43,502 nt of DNA from Planctomycetota bacterium. Lineage in GTDB: Bacteria; Planctomycetota; Planctomycetia; Pirellulales; Pirellulaceae. Shown in pieces: positions 7,106 through 16,180 of this stretch; within the stretch, counting starts at the first letter, position 1; every line of letters begins with the position of its first letter. The notes beneath the pieces are model-generated. The model was not told the origin of the DNA, searched no databases, and saw nothing but the letters and a program-made list of their open reading frames with translations. The translations under genes were made by a program, and so were the position numbers. Where the stretch lies: assembly GCA_029259935.1 (NCBI GenBank), contig JAJDEH010000311.1, positions 1-43,502 on the forward strand, in the 5' to 3' direction.

Positions 7106-9745
7106 ATGAATGCACGATTCGCCACCGCCTTGTCTTTCGTTCTGTTGACAGGCGTTCTGACAGCGTTCACCCAAGCGGACGATTCGCCCAAACTGCCCGA
7201 TCAATACGCCGAGGCCGTCTTCCAAGTCGAAGGCATGATATGAGAGTTCTCGTGACCGAAAGCGGTCAAAGAAGCCCAGGCTGGGCTTGCCGGAGTTGTG
7301 GATATTGGGGTTAGTTTTGCGAACAAGAATGCGACCGTGCGTTACCTTCCAGGAAAAGTGACGCTCGACAACATCCTCCAGCGCTATGAAGACACGCCGT
7401 TTGGTGTCGCCGCATCAGGACCGGTCGTGACCATCGCTCGCATGGAAGATGGGACGATTCGGGGATGGACGCGACGAGCGGAACCGACCGCCGAGAATCC
7501 CGTTGCGCCAGACGCCAAGAAGGCCGCCGACAAAAAAGACGAGCCCGCGCCGCGGCCAATTGAGTTATTTGTCCAAATAGTCCTCGAAGGTGCGGGCCAG
7601 ACTGCCGAACCTGTCGCGCTCAATCTTGCCGACCCGCCAGCCGACCAGCTTGAAGTCGTCGACGCATTCAAGAGAGTTGATCCGGCGCAACCGGCTAGTG
7701 ACGAAATGAAACCGCACAAATACGTCGCTCGATTAAAGCAGCGCGTCGTACTCGAGCCTGGCGAGACCGTTGTGCCGGTGAGCTATCAAGTCAGCACGGC
7801 GGCGGAGGGCGAAGCTTCAAGTCGGTCCGAAGGAAAACTGTCCGTCGTACTGCGGACTATTCGTAAAAGTACAGCCAAATCTGGCTCAGGCAATAAGGGC
7901 GTCGCTCTGATCGGCGGGTCGCTGGAAATGCGTCTGGGCCATCTTTGTGACCAAAAGGGATGTGTGCAGCATTTTCACCAGTCGCTTGACGAGATTGCGG
8001 GGCTGGCGGCCGTTCATCCGCGGGCAGACTTGAAGCAGCCACGGGCGACGGTCTACTTGCGGGCGGGACATGCAATCGACGTTTGGGGCCTGCGGCAAAC
8101 ACTGCGCAGCCATAGTATCGAAGTCGCCGGCCTGCTGAATAACGATCTGGGCGAATGTCGATTGCGGGTTGAACTTCCGCGGTGGCGGAATCAATCGCAA
8201 GACAAGCAGGCTCACGGTGAAGCCGAAACTCTCCAGTGCTTGTCGTGCCGCGGCCGTGTCACCGCCGCTTTGGAAGATTTGAAATGGACGACCGACGTCG
8301 CGGTGGCGGGCGGTGGAATCAACTTTCGGCTGACCGATTCCCGCGCCGACTTGATCCGGCTACTTGACACTTTGAGCGCCAGCGGCGTTTCTCCGTCCGC
8401 GGTTTGGCTGGTGCCAGCCGGAGTACCGATGCCCAAGGCAGCGCCGCCGCTCGCCGTGCACTCCCATCCGCATTCAAAGGCCGGTGGCTCGCAGGTCCAT
8501 CCAATCATCGAGTTCGATTTCGCTCATACCTGCAAGGTCGGGACGGATTTGCTATCGATGTTGAATCATCAGAAGTGGCCGAGTCGAACGGCCCTCGACG
8601 CCGGTGAGATCACCGTGGCCTGCGCCGCCATCGCCGATCGGACTTATGCCAACCTCACGCCCCTGATGGATCAGTGGCGAGCGGCCGGCCACTCGCCTAA
8701 TCGGATTCGACTGCGCGAGTTTGGCGACATCCGCATCCAACTTGAATTCGCGCACATCTGCGGTGAAGTCGAGTTTTCCAAACCACCCAAACGCAAAAAG
8801 AAACCGGAGAAGAAAAAGGACGAAGAGAAGAAGAAAGACGAGGCGAAACCCGAGCGACCGTTTGTTCCGCAGCCGTTGCGCCCGGTCAAGTCGAGCAACG
8901 GACGCAGGGTGATCGAAGCGGCTATCAGCAACGTCGATTGGGTCAAGGAAGGTGTCTTCAACGCCTATCACACCAAGAGCGAGTTTCGTGGCGGGCCAAC
9001 AAAACTGTGGCTCTCGTTAAAGGCGGGCGGCGATGACGTTGTCCGGCTCGACCAACTGATTGACGCCTTGCGTAGCGCTGGATTTCCACCCAGCAAAGTG
9101 ACCGTCAGCCGGCTACATCCGGGTATTCCGTTTGGCAAGCCGCTGCCGGGCGACGTCAAGCTGGCCGACAGCGAGGGAAAAGAACTGAGTCTTGGATCAT
9201 TCAAGCAACCGGATCGTCCGCTGGCGATCGCGTTCGTGGCGTTGAAGACCAAGACAAGAAAATACGGCAAATACCAAGCCGATCCAAAGCTGTATCAGCA
9301 ACTGGCGAAAACCGCCGAGTTGTATGCCGATCGAGTCGATATGATTGCGATTAGCGCTAACGACCAGGACAAGTTCACCGATGTCGTCGAGTTCTGGAAA
9401 CAGACGGGCGTGAACGTGCCCATGCTGCACGACGCCAAGGGCCTCGCTCGGGCGGTGTTTAACGCGCAGGTCACGCCGGCCCCGCATCTATTTGTCTTTG
9501 ACGCCGAGGGGATGCTGCGCTACGGCGGCGACGCGCATACCAATTGGGAGAAGCCTGACAAGCCGCAGGACGACTACTTAGCGAAGGCGCTGGATCTGAT
9601 TCTCGCGCGAAAGTTCCTGGCCAACGGAGCGGTCTTCTTCAAAAAGCCGGTATGCAATTGCTCCGATCCCAACTGCAAGTGCCCCAAGTGCGGGTGCGGT
9701 TCAAGCTGTCGCTGCGCTGTCAATCACTGCAGCGTGGGCTTTTGA
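7106..9745 (+). CDS. Candidate double-selenocysteine protein: HMA domains, Cys-less redoxin, Cys-rich tail
   Basis: Reading both in-frame TGAs (7241-7243, 7253-7255) as sense gives 879 residues from ATG 7106, which has a good AAGGA site. Order: signal peptide (1-25, ending TQADD); HMA domain (about 38-105) reading V-E-G-M-I-[TGA46]-E-F-S-[TGA50]-P-K-A-V-K-E, then 'GLAGVVDIGVSFANKNATVRY'; a domain with C281xxxxC286; a second HMA-like domain with C378-L-S-C381; further HMA-like ferredoxin folds; a Lys/Glu linker near 560-580; a redoxin domain (about 680-838) without catalytic cysteines; a tail (849-879) with nine cysteines in CxC and CxxC steps. The two TGAs replace exactly the cysteines of GMxCxxxC metal sites, and the rest of the frame is intact. 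This suggests selenocysteine; decay or sequencing error are the alternatives. A metal relay or detoxification role outside the cytoplasm is inferred. Confidence 0.68.
7253..7288 (+). promoter_or_regulatory. Tandem hairpins after the TGA codons, candidate bacterial SECIS
   Basis: Hairpin A: TGACCG-AAAG-CGGTCA (7253-7268), six perfect pairs, with the second TGA forming the base of the stem. Hairpin B: AAGCCCA-GGC-TGGGCTT (7272-7288), seven perfect pairs with a triloop starting GG. As I recall the bacterial SECIS consensus (apical loop 3-14 nt with G in its first two positions, stem 4-16 bp, 16-37 nt from UGA to loop), hairpin B fits for both codons: its loop begins 23 nt after the second TGA and 35 nt after the first. 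Folding was done by eye. Confidence 0.5.
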
Positions 9746-9761
9746 TTTCGGGTTTGTCGCC

Positions 9762-9807
9762 GATCGCTCCGCGATCATGGCGTTTTCGTTCTGTTCGCGG
9801 AGCGAAC
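9762..9807. repeat. Cruciform-type palindromic repeat downstream of HMA gene
   Basis: Two arms, each itself a palindrome: GATCGC-TCC-GCGATC (9762-9776) and GTTCGC-GGA-GCGAAC (9793-9807). The arms are also complementary to each other (13 of 15 positions, including CGCTCCGCG against CGCGGAGCG). This REP-like unit sits 17 bases after the HMA stop codon and may also act in 3' end formation. Confidence 0.6.
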
Positions 9808-9980
9808 AACGACTTTCGACCGCTGCCATTTACCATCTCGTTACATTGCGGGCGACGGTTTGCTGCCATAATCAACGGCCGGCGGCTTTCCGAAAATAGC
9901 GGGAACTAACCTACGCCAGCGTATGTCCAATGATCTGCCATAAATCTAGCTTGCCGAACCTTCAAATCGGGAGATGAGTG

Positions 9981-12386
9981 ATGTCACGTCGCGAGAATTC
10001 GTTACCGTGCGGCCTCTGGAAGTTTTCAGTTTCCGTGGGCGTTATGCTGGCCTCGGTGGCTCACGCCGGCCCGATTTTTCTGCCGGGTAGCCTGGATGGC
10101 GACACCTTTGTTGCCGACGAGCAGACGAAACTCGGCTATACCCTCAAATTCAGCGACGTTTCGGCGACCATCGATGGCGATGTGGGCAAAGTGAGCATTC
10201 GGGAGACGATAGCGGGTCCAGCGGACAGTGCGAAGACTGTTTGCCTCATTCCTTTGCCCAAGGGCGTAGGCCTCCCGGGATCGTCGGTCTCCGTCGAGCG
10301 GAATGGGAAGCTGCAAAAAATCGAATCGGTTCGCTACCTTGATTCCGCCAGCGCCCAAAAACTGTACGAATCGATCGCCAAGCAAACCGGCTCGGTCGAG
10401 ATCGTGGGACTATCGGGTCAGCCCGCGCTAGTGCTGCCCGAATTTACTCTGCGAGCGCGAACAGAATTGGTTATCGCTCTTTCGGTTCCCGTCAAGGAGA
10501 GCCAAGGCGTGTTGTCCATTGCTTGCCCCATGCCCGCCACCGAGTGGAGCGCTGCGCCGGTCTCGCGCGTGACGGTGACCGCGACCGTCAATTGCGAGCA
10601 ACCGCTGCGAGCGATGTTCAGCCCTTCCCATTCGGCCAGCGTGAAACGCGACGGGCTGCATCAGGCGGTGGCGCGAGTCAAAGCTGAGAACTGGGTCGGC
10701 AGCGACGATTTCCGTTTGTGCTGGGTCGCCGCCGAGGATGACCTCGGCCTGCGCGTGATGGCGTATCGCGACGACGAAAAGGAAGGTGGCTATTTTCTCC
10801 TGCTCGGCAATCCCACGGGTACGGGTGAGGGCGAAAAGTCGATCGAGAAAGATGTCATCTTCGTACTCGACTCCAGCGGCTCGATGCGCGGCGAAAAGAT
10901 TGAACAGTGCCGAGCGGCGATCGAATACTGCTTGAGCCAACTCAACCCGTCCGACCGTTTTAACATTGTGACCTTCGGCACCGAAGTCAGCAGTTTTCAA
11001 CAAGAGCCCGTGGCCCGTTCGCCGGAGACAGCCGCCGGGGCTCAGGCGTTCGTCGAAGACATCATCGCTCATGGCCGAACGAACATCGGCGGAGCACTAG
11101 CCAAGTCGCTCGGCGGCGAGCCGCAAACAGGGCGGCCGCGCATCGTCATCTTCCTCACCGACGGTACGCCAACCGCGGGCGAACAAAATCCAGACAAGAT
11201 TCTGGAAAAAGTGACGGAATGGAATACGTCGGATTCTCGTGTTTTCGTCGTGGGCGTCGGCGACGATGTGAACGCCCATTTACTCGACAAGCTGGCCGAG
11301 TCAACGAATGCGCAAAGCGAGTACATCGCGATGGACGAAGAGATCGATGCCAAAGTGGCGACGCTGTACGACCGCCTTTCCAACCCGGTGCTGACCAATG
11401 TGAAAGTTGATTTCGGAGAATTGGCGACCGATTCCGTCTATCCGCGAACTCTGCCCGCGTTGTTCAAGGGAAGCGAAGTGATGATCTTTGGCCGGTATCG
11501 CGGCGGAGGCCCGCACACGCTGTCGCTACGAGGGATGCTGAATGGCGAAGAAACGACCTATTCGTGCGAGGCCGATTTTCCCAAACAGCCCGGCAACGAC
11601 ACCAACGAATTCGTTGCTCCGCTGTGGGCGGCGCGGAACATTGGCTTTCTACTGCAAGAGATTCGTCTTCACGGCGCGAAAGAAGAACTCCTTAATGAAG
11701 TGGTCCGGCTAAGCAAAAAGTTCGGCATCGCTACGGAGTACACCGAATTCCTTGGCGTTTCCGGAGGCATCAACCTGACGGGAGCCATGGTGCTCGGTCA
11801 AGCCCGTGAACGGTTGGCGACGGCGAATCAGTTCAAGGCCGGCCGCTGGGCCGTGCAGCAAGCACGCAACGACCGCGACCTGCAAACCAAGGTCGTGGCA
11901 GGCAACGCGGCCAATTTCTATCGGGATCGGCGAGGCAAAATGGTTGGCTATGAAAACGTCGTCCAACAAGGAGCTCGATGCTTCTATCTGGAAAAAGGCC
12001 AATGGGTCGATGCCAACGAGACCGCCGACCGCAAGAAGCGCGTGGTGAAACTGTTCAGCGACGAGTACTTCAAACTGCTTCGCGAACACCCGGAATTCGC
12101 CAAGGCGCAAAAGCTAGGCTGGGCGATGTCGGTCAATGTGGGCGATGAACGGATCGTGGTTGAAAAGGATGGCAAACAACAGAGTGACGAATTGCTTAAA
12201 CGTTCGGCGACACAACCGCGAATCAACCAGGCGCCGAACCAACTGCAACAGCAGTTGCAACGCGGGGGATTCAATCAGTTCAAGGCACCTCAACTCAATC
12301 GTCAAGGGCGAATCTTGCAGCAGGACAATCTTCAGCTTCAAAATGCACAGCAAGACGCTCAACAAGCACCGCGACCGGAGAGATAA
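9981..12386 (+). CDS. VIT-VWA domain secreted protein with Q/N-rich tail
   Basis: An 801-residue protein with a signal peptide (about 1-29, ending VAHAG). A VIT (inter-alpha-trypsin inhibitor N-terminal) domain spans about 36-170 ('CLIPLPKGVGLPGSSV', 'YLDSASAQKLYESIA', 'LPEFTLRARTELVI'). A von Willebrand A domain spans about 290-460, with an intact MIDAS D297-S-S-G-S301, 'GRTNIGGAL' and 'IFLTDGTPT'. The middle is strand-rich and 'YTEFLGVSG' closes the conserved part. The last 60 residues are dominated by Gln and Asn. VWA with MIDAS implies metal-dependent protein binding; the ligand is unknown. ATG 9981 was chosen over GTG 9978 because GGGAG precedes it by 8 bases. The next gene starts 2 bases after its stop, so they form an operon. 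Confidence 0.88.
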   Translation: MSRRENSLPCGLWKFSVSVGVMLASVAHAGPIFLPGSLDGDTFVADEQTKLGYTLKFSDVSATIDGDVGKVSIRETIAGPADSAKTVCLIPLPKGVGLPGSSVSVERNGKLQKIESVRYLDSASAQKLYESIAKQTGSVEIVGLSGQPALVLPEFTLRARTELVIALSVPVKESQGVLSIACPMPATEWSAAPVSRVTVTATVNCEQPLRAMFSPSHSASVKRDGLHQAVARVKAENWVGSDDFRLCWVAAEDDLGLRVMAYRDDEKEGGYFLLLGNPTGTGEGEKSIEKDVIFVLDSSGSMRGEKIEQCRAAIEYCLSQLNPSDRFNIVTFGTEVSSFQQEPVARSPETAAGAQAFVEDIIAHGRTNIGGALAKSLGGEPQTGRPRIVIFLTDGTPTAGEQNPDKILEKVTEWNTSDSRVFVVGVGDDVNAHLLDKLAESTNAQSEYIAMDEEIDAKVATLYDRLSNPVLTNVKVDFGELATDSVYPRTLPALFKGSEVMIFGRYRGGGPHTLSLRGMLNGEETTYSCEADFPKQPGNDTNEFVAPLWAARNIGFLLQEIRLHGAKEELLNEVVRLSKKFGIATEYTEFLGVSGGINLTGAMVLGQARERLATANQFKAGRWAVQQARNDRDLQTKVVAGNAANFYRDRRGKMVGYENVVQQGARCFYLEKGQWVDANETADRKKRVVKLFSDEYFKLLREHPEFAKAQKLGWAMSVNVGDERIVVEKDGKQQSDELLKRSATQPRINQAPNQLQQQLQRGGFNQFKAPQLNRQGRILQQDNLQLQNAQQDAQQAPRPER

Positions 12387-12388
12387 CC

Positions 12389-14677
12389 ATGAGACGCTGT
12401 TTCACGATCGCCATCGTGCTGCTTGTCGCAAGCACGATCATTGAACAAAATTTGGACTATCGGTCGGCGTGGGCCCAACCGGCAGCGAGTGCGGAGCCGC
12501 CACAGTTGACGGCGGAGAAAATCCGCGAAGCCATTGACGACGCGGTACTCTATTTGCGTGGACGGCAAGCTCCGGATGGGTCGCTGGAAGAAGGCTACGC
12601 CCCGGGCGGCGGTACGGCGCTGGCGGCGCTGGCCATGCTGGCTTCGGGAGCCAATCCGGCCAGCGACGAACAACTGCAAAAGGCGCTCGATTGGTTGGCC
12701 GGCATCGAACCGAACAATACCTACGTTCGCGGCATTCGGGCCAACGTGTGGGAGTATGCGCTGCGCAAGGTCCCCTACGAAGACAAGTATCGCGAGATGC
12801 TCAAAGTCGACTTCGATTGGCTGATGAAAGCCTTGGGAGACAAACGCGGCTGGCGTTATCAAATGGAATCGCGCGATTGGGACAACTCTTGCACGCAATA
12901 CGGGGTTCTCGGTATCTGGGCCGCTTCGCGTGCCGGTTTCGAACCAGGCGAAAAGTTCTGGAATACCCTGTCGAAGCATTTTCGCGACTGCCAAAACGCC
13001 GACGGCGGCTGGGGCTATCAGACGAGCGCCTCGAATCCGAATATGGCGACGGCAGGACTGGCCAGCATGTTCCTCGTGTTCGACATGCACCAAGGCCGCC
13101 GCTATTACACGGCCAAGAACCCGGACGCGTTCGCCACCGACGAAGCAGCCGAAGTACTCAAGTCGATCGAACGCGGCATGGAGTGGCTGGGCAAATCCAG
13201 CGGCGACAAAAATGACGGCTACTATTTGTACGGCATCGAGCGAACCGGCGTGGCCAGCGGACGCAAGTACATCGGCGGCGAGGATTGGTTCAAGCTGGGA
13301 GCGACCAACGTGCTGCGAGCCCAGGCCGCCGACGGCTCGATCCGCATGGGGCGCTGGGGCGGCCAGGTCATCGGCACTTCGTTCTGTACGTTGTTCTTGG
13401 TGTATGGCGGTGCTCCGGTGGCGCTCAACAAACTCCAATACGGTGAAGGCCGCGACTGGAACCTAAACCCCCGCGACCTGGCCAACCTGAGCAAAGAGAT
13501 GTGGTCGATCTACGAGCGGCCGCTGAACTGGCAAACGGTCGCCATCGATGCGCCGGCGACCGAGTTGGAAGCGCCGATCCTGTTTATCAGCGGGTCGAAA
13601 GCCGCCAAGTTCACCGATGCCGAAGCGCTCAAACTGCGTGAGTATATCCTTCGCGGCGGCACGATACTCGCCGAGCCGAGCGACCACAGCGAGCCGTTCG
13701 CGCGTTCCATGGAAGGGCTCTTTCGCCAGATGTTTCCCGCGGCCGACTATCCGGACTTCCAACTCAACACGCTGGCGGACGATCACGACATCTACACCGT
13801 GATTCCACAAGAGTGGAAATCGCGACCACAATTACGCGGCGTCAGCGATGGCTCGCGCGTCTTTTTTGTGTTGTCGGAGGAATACATGTCGGCCGACTGG
13901 CAGGTGTATCGCAAGAACAGTGATTCGTTCAAGATGGTCACGAACTTGCTGTACTACGCCACCGACCTGGGAACGCTCGAAGGGCGTTTTGCTTCCATAT
14001 TGCCCGATTCGTCGCCGGCAAAGCCGCGTGAAATAACCATCACGGTCGCGCGATTGCGGCATGGCGTCGATTCCAAACATCCACGCGACTGGGATTCCGC
14101 CGGTGTGACCTGGACCGTGCTCGCTCCGTACGCCAAGCACGTGACCGGTTGCCAGCTCAAGGAAGCGAAACCGGTTGGCCTAAGTTCGGGCGACTTGAAA
14201 GACGTTCAATTGCTTCATCTGACCGGCCGTCATGGACTGGTGAAATTCTCCAGCGATGAACGGAAGGCCTTGAAGGAATTCGTCCAAAATGGCGGTACGC
14301 TGTTGGTCGACGCTTTTACCGGCTCTTCAACATTTGCCCAGTCGGCACGGCAAGAACTGGAAGCGACTTTTGGTAAGCTGACGGCATTGCCCGAGAACGA
14401 TCCCCTGGCCACGGGCCGATTTGAGGGTGGCGTGGATCTTTCCGAGGGGATTCGCTTCAAGCTGTCGGTAAGACAATTGTTGCGGAAGCGTGGCGATGAC
14501 TCACGCGGGCAAAAGCTGCAGGTCGCTGTGATCGGGAATCGACCCGCGGTGATCTTTTCCGAATTCGACCTTTCCGCGGCAGCCACCGGAATCGAAAGCT
14601 ACCGGGCGTTGGGTTACAAACCCAAGTCGGCCCGACAAATTCTAGGGAACATCCTGGCGTACGTTCAATTGGACTGA
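12389..14677 (+). CDS. Secreted alpha-toroid (prenyltransferase/squalene-cyclase-like repeat) plus DUF4159 protein
   Basis: A 762-residue protein with a signal peptide (about 1-31). Residues about 45-350 contain QW-like repeats of the prenyltransferase/squalene oxidase toroid ('RQAPDGSLEEGY', 'DNSCTQYGVLGIWAA', 'CQNADGGWGYQ', 'AADGSIRMGRWGGQVIGTSFC'). The rest is DUF4159-like, apparently twice: about 385-540 ('LREYILRGGTILAEP') and about 550-760 ('ITVARLRHGVDS', 'LKEFVQNGGTLLVDAF'). DUF4159 has a class-I-amidotransferase-like fold usually without catalytic residues. In planctomycetes such proteins accompany MoxR/VWA loci; no reaction is known. It begins two bases after the VIT-VWA stop, with GGAGAG at the end of that gene as its ribosome-binding site, so translation is probably coupled. 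Confidence 0.85.
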   Translation: MRRCFTIAIVLLVASTIIEQNLDYRSAWAQPAASAEPPQLTAEKIREAIDDAVLYLRGRQAPDGSLEEGYAPGGGTALAALAMLASGANPASDEQLQKALDWLAGIEPNNTYVRGIRANVWEYALRKVPYEDKYREMLKVDFDWLMKALGDKRGWRYQMESRDWDNSCTQYGVLGIWAASRAGFEPGEKFWNTLSKHFRDCQNADGGWGYQTSASNPNMATAGLASMFLVFDMHQGRRYYTAKNPDAFATDEAAEVLKSIERGMEWLGKSSGDKNDGYYLYGIERTGVASGRKYIGGEDWFKLGATNVLRAQAADGSIRMGRWGGQVIGTSFCTLFLVYGGAPVALNKLQYGEGRDWNLNPRDLANLSKEMWSIYERPLNWQTVAIDAPATELEAPILFISGSKAAKFTDAEALKLREYILRGGTILAEPSDHSEPFARSMEGLFRQMFPAADYPDFQLNTLADDHDIYTVIPQEWKSRPQLRGVSDGSRVFFVLSEEYMSADWQVYRKNSDSFKMVTNLLYYATDLGTLEGRFASILPDSSPAKPREITITVARLRHGVDSKHPRDWDSAGVTWTVLAPYAKHVTGCQLKEAKPVGLSSGDLKDVQLLHLTGRHGLVKFSSDERKALKEFVQNGGTLLVDAFTGSSTFAQSARQELEATFGKLTALPENDPLATGRFEGGVDLSEGIRFKLSVRQLLRKRGDDSRGQKLQVAVIGNRPAVIFSEFDLSAAATGIESYRALGYKPKSARQILGNILAYVQLD

Positions 14678-14694
14678 GCCATGCGCAAGCCATT

Positions 14695-16125
14695 TTATTT
14701 CGCGGGCGATCGTTTCCGTTGCTCGGCCTCTTGCGCGCGGATCTTCCGAGCCGAGATGCTGCGAAACTCCCAAGGCAGCTTTGCATTGGCGGGGAAGGAG
14801 TCTAACACGCTTCGCAACCGATCGTGCGCGGCTCGGTCGTCACCGTCAATCGCGGCTTCGGGCGCAAGCAGGTTGTGCTGCTCGAGCGGATCTTCGGATA
14901 AGTCAAAGAACTGCTCGTCGGAATAGAGCTTATACCTGGGTCCGCGAATAACTTGGGTTTTGTAGTATTGGGAAAAACACCACGGCCGCCACGGTTTGGT
15001 TGGCGGCTTGCCTAGCAACTGGTTGGCGAACGAGCGGCCGTCGATGCGATTCTTCGTCGGCAGTTTGGCACCGGCAAGTTCCGCCAACGTCGGGAGAATG
15101 TCGCTTGCGTCGAGCAAATCGTCGCTCTCGCGGCCGCCGGGCACCAAGTCGGGACAGTTGACGATCAACGGCATGTTGATGCCCCTTTCGGTCAGCGAGT
15201 AAATTCCCTCGCCGGAAATTCGCCCGTTGAATCGTCCGCCCATACTTTGAAACGCCTTTTGGTCCGTTCCGTTGTCCGTGCCGTTATCGACGGCGATGAA
15301 GATCAACGTGTTGTCGCGCTGTCCTTGATCTTCCAGTGCGTTTTCCAACCGGCCGATAAGATGGTCGGCGTAATGCAGCATGCCCGCGAACAGCTCGCGC
15401 GAGGTTAGCTCTTGGCCTTGGTTGTGCGGCGTGTGGACCACCGGTATGTGCGTCATGATTGTCGAATAGTAAGCGAAGAACGGGCAGTCGCGTTTCCGGC
15501 CCATGTAGTCAATCAGATAGTCGGTAAAGATGTCGGGTCCAAACTGGCCCTTGGTCTCCAGGCGTTTGCCGTCCTGAATGACGTACGGATCCCAGTAACG
15601 CTTTTTGTGGGCCGGGTGTCCCTTCTTGCCTTCGGGGAATAGACAGTAATCGTCGAACCCATGTTGGTGAATGGCATCCGTTTGATCAGGATCAAACAGA
15701 TCATTGATCTGCCACTTGCCGGAAATGCAGGTGTCGTAGCCGGCCGATTTCATCACCCGGGCCAAGCAAACTTCTCGCTTCCAGTCATAGTAGCCGCCAC
15801 CGTAAATCGCCGGATCATGGTGCGTGTGCCAGCCGGTACTGAACGGATACCGCCCACTGAGCAGCATGACGCGCGTCGTACTGCAAACCGGAGTGACGTA
15901 GAAGTTGCGAAACTTGAGTCCGCCGCGGCACAGCCGATCAATGTTCGGCGTCTGGTCTTCCTGGCTGCCATAGCAACGAAACCAGTCCTTGCCTACGTTG
16001 TCCAGCAAGATGAACAAAATGTTCGGGCGAGTTTCGCGTTCCGCGGCAACGGACGGCTGCGCGGTAAGTAGAACAACGATCGCGAAAATCAGCCCGCCAC
16101 AGTTTTTCAACAATTGACCCGGCAT
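14695..16125 (-). CDS. Secreted arylsulfatase-family protein with unusual CSTTR active-site motif
   Basis: A 476-residue protein with a signal peptide (1-28) and a complete sulfatase (alkaline phosphatase superfamily) domain: 'RPNILFILLDNVG', the C81-S-T-T-R85 modification site followed by 'VMLLSGRYPF', 'GKWQ', 'THIPVVH' and 'IFIAVDNGTDNG'. It would hydrolyse sulfate esters, probably on polysaccharides. Two deviations stand out. The third position of C-x-P/A-x-R is Thr, and the first metal motif reads LDN where DD is usual. Formylglycine maturation may therefore be impaired or the activity changed. The start is supported by GAGGT about 7 bases upstream. It converges with the DUF4159 gene (17-base gap); its upstream region is a large palindromic repeat. 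Confidence 0.88.
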   Translation of the reverse strand: MPGQLLKNCGGLIFAIVVLLTAQPSVAAERETRPNILFILLDNVGKDWFRCYGSQEDQTPNIDRLCRGGLKFRNFYVTPVCSTTRVMLLSGRYPFSTGWHTHHDPAIYGGGYYDWKREVCLARVMKSAGYDTCISGKWQINDLFDPDQTDAIHQHGFDDYCLFPEGKKGHPAHKKRYWDPYVIQDGKRLETKGQFGPDIFTDYLIDYMGRKRDCPFFAYYSTIMTHIPVVHTPHNQGQELTSRELFAGMLHYADHLIGRLENALEDQGQRDNTLIFIAVDNGTDNGTDQKAFQSMGGRFNGRISGEGIYSLTERGINMPLIVNCPDLVPGGRESDDLLDASDILPTLAELAGAKLPTKNRIDGRSFANQLLGKPPTKPWRPWCFSQYYKTQVIRGPRYKLYSDEQFFDLSEDPLEQHNLLAPEAAIDGDDRAAHDRLRSVLDSFPANAKLPWEFRSISARKIRAQEAEQRKRSPAK

Positions 16126-16180
16126 GTTACTACCTCAGGTGAAGGATCTTTATTTTCAAACAAACGTCTTCGGTTTTGTT

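Noticed and set aside
7241..7255. TGA read as tryptophan (alternative genetic code)
   Set aside because: TGA is the terminator of many other genes in the window (for example 9745 and 42072), and Trp at metal-site cysteine positions makes no sense.
7298..9745. Treating the HMA/redoxin gene as starting at GTG 7298
   Set aside because: There is no ribosome-binding site or signal peptide there, and the same frame upstream carries a perfect signal peptide and the first half of the HMA domain, broken only by the two TGAs.
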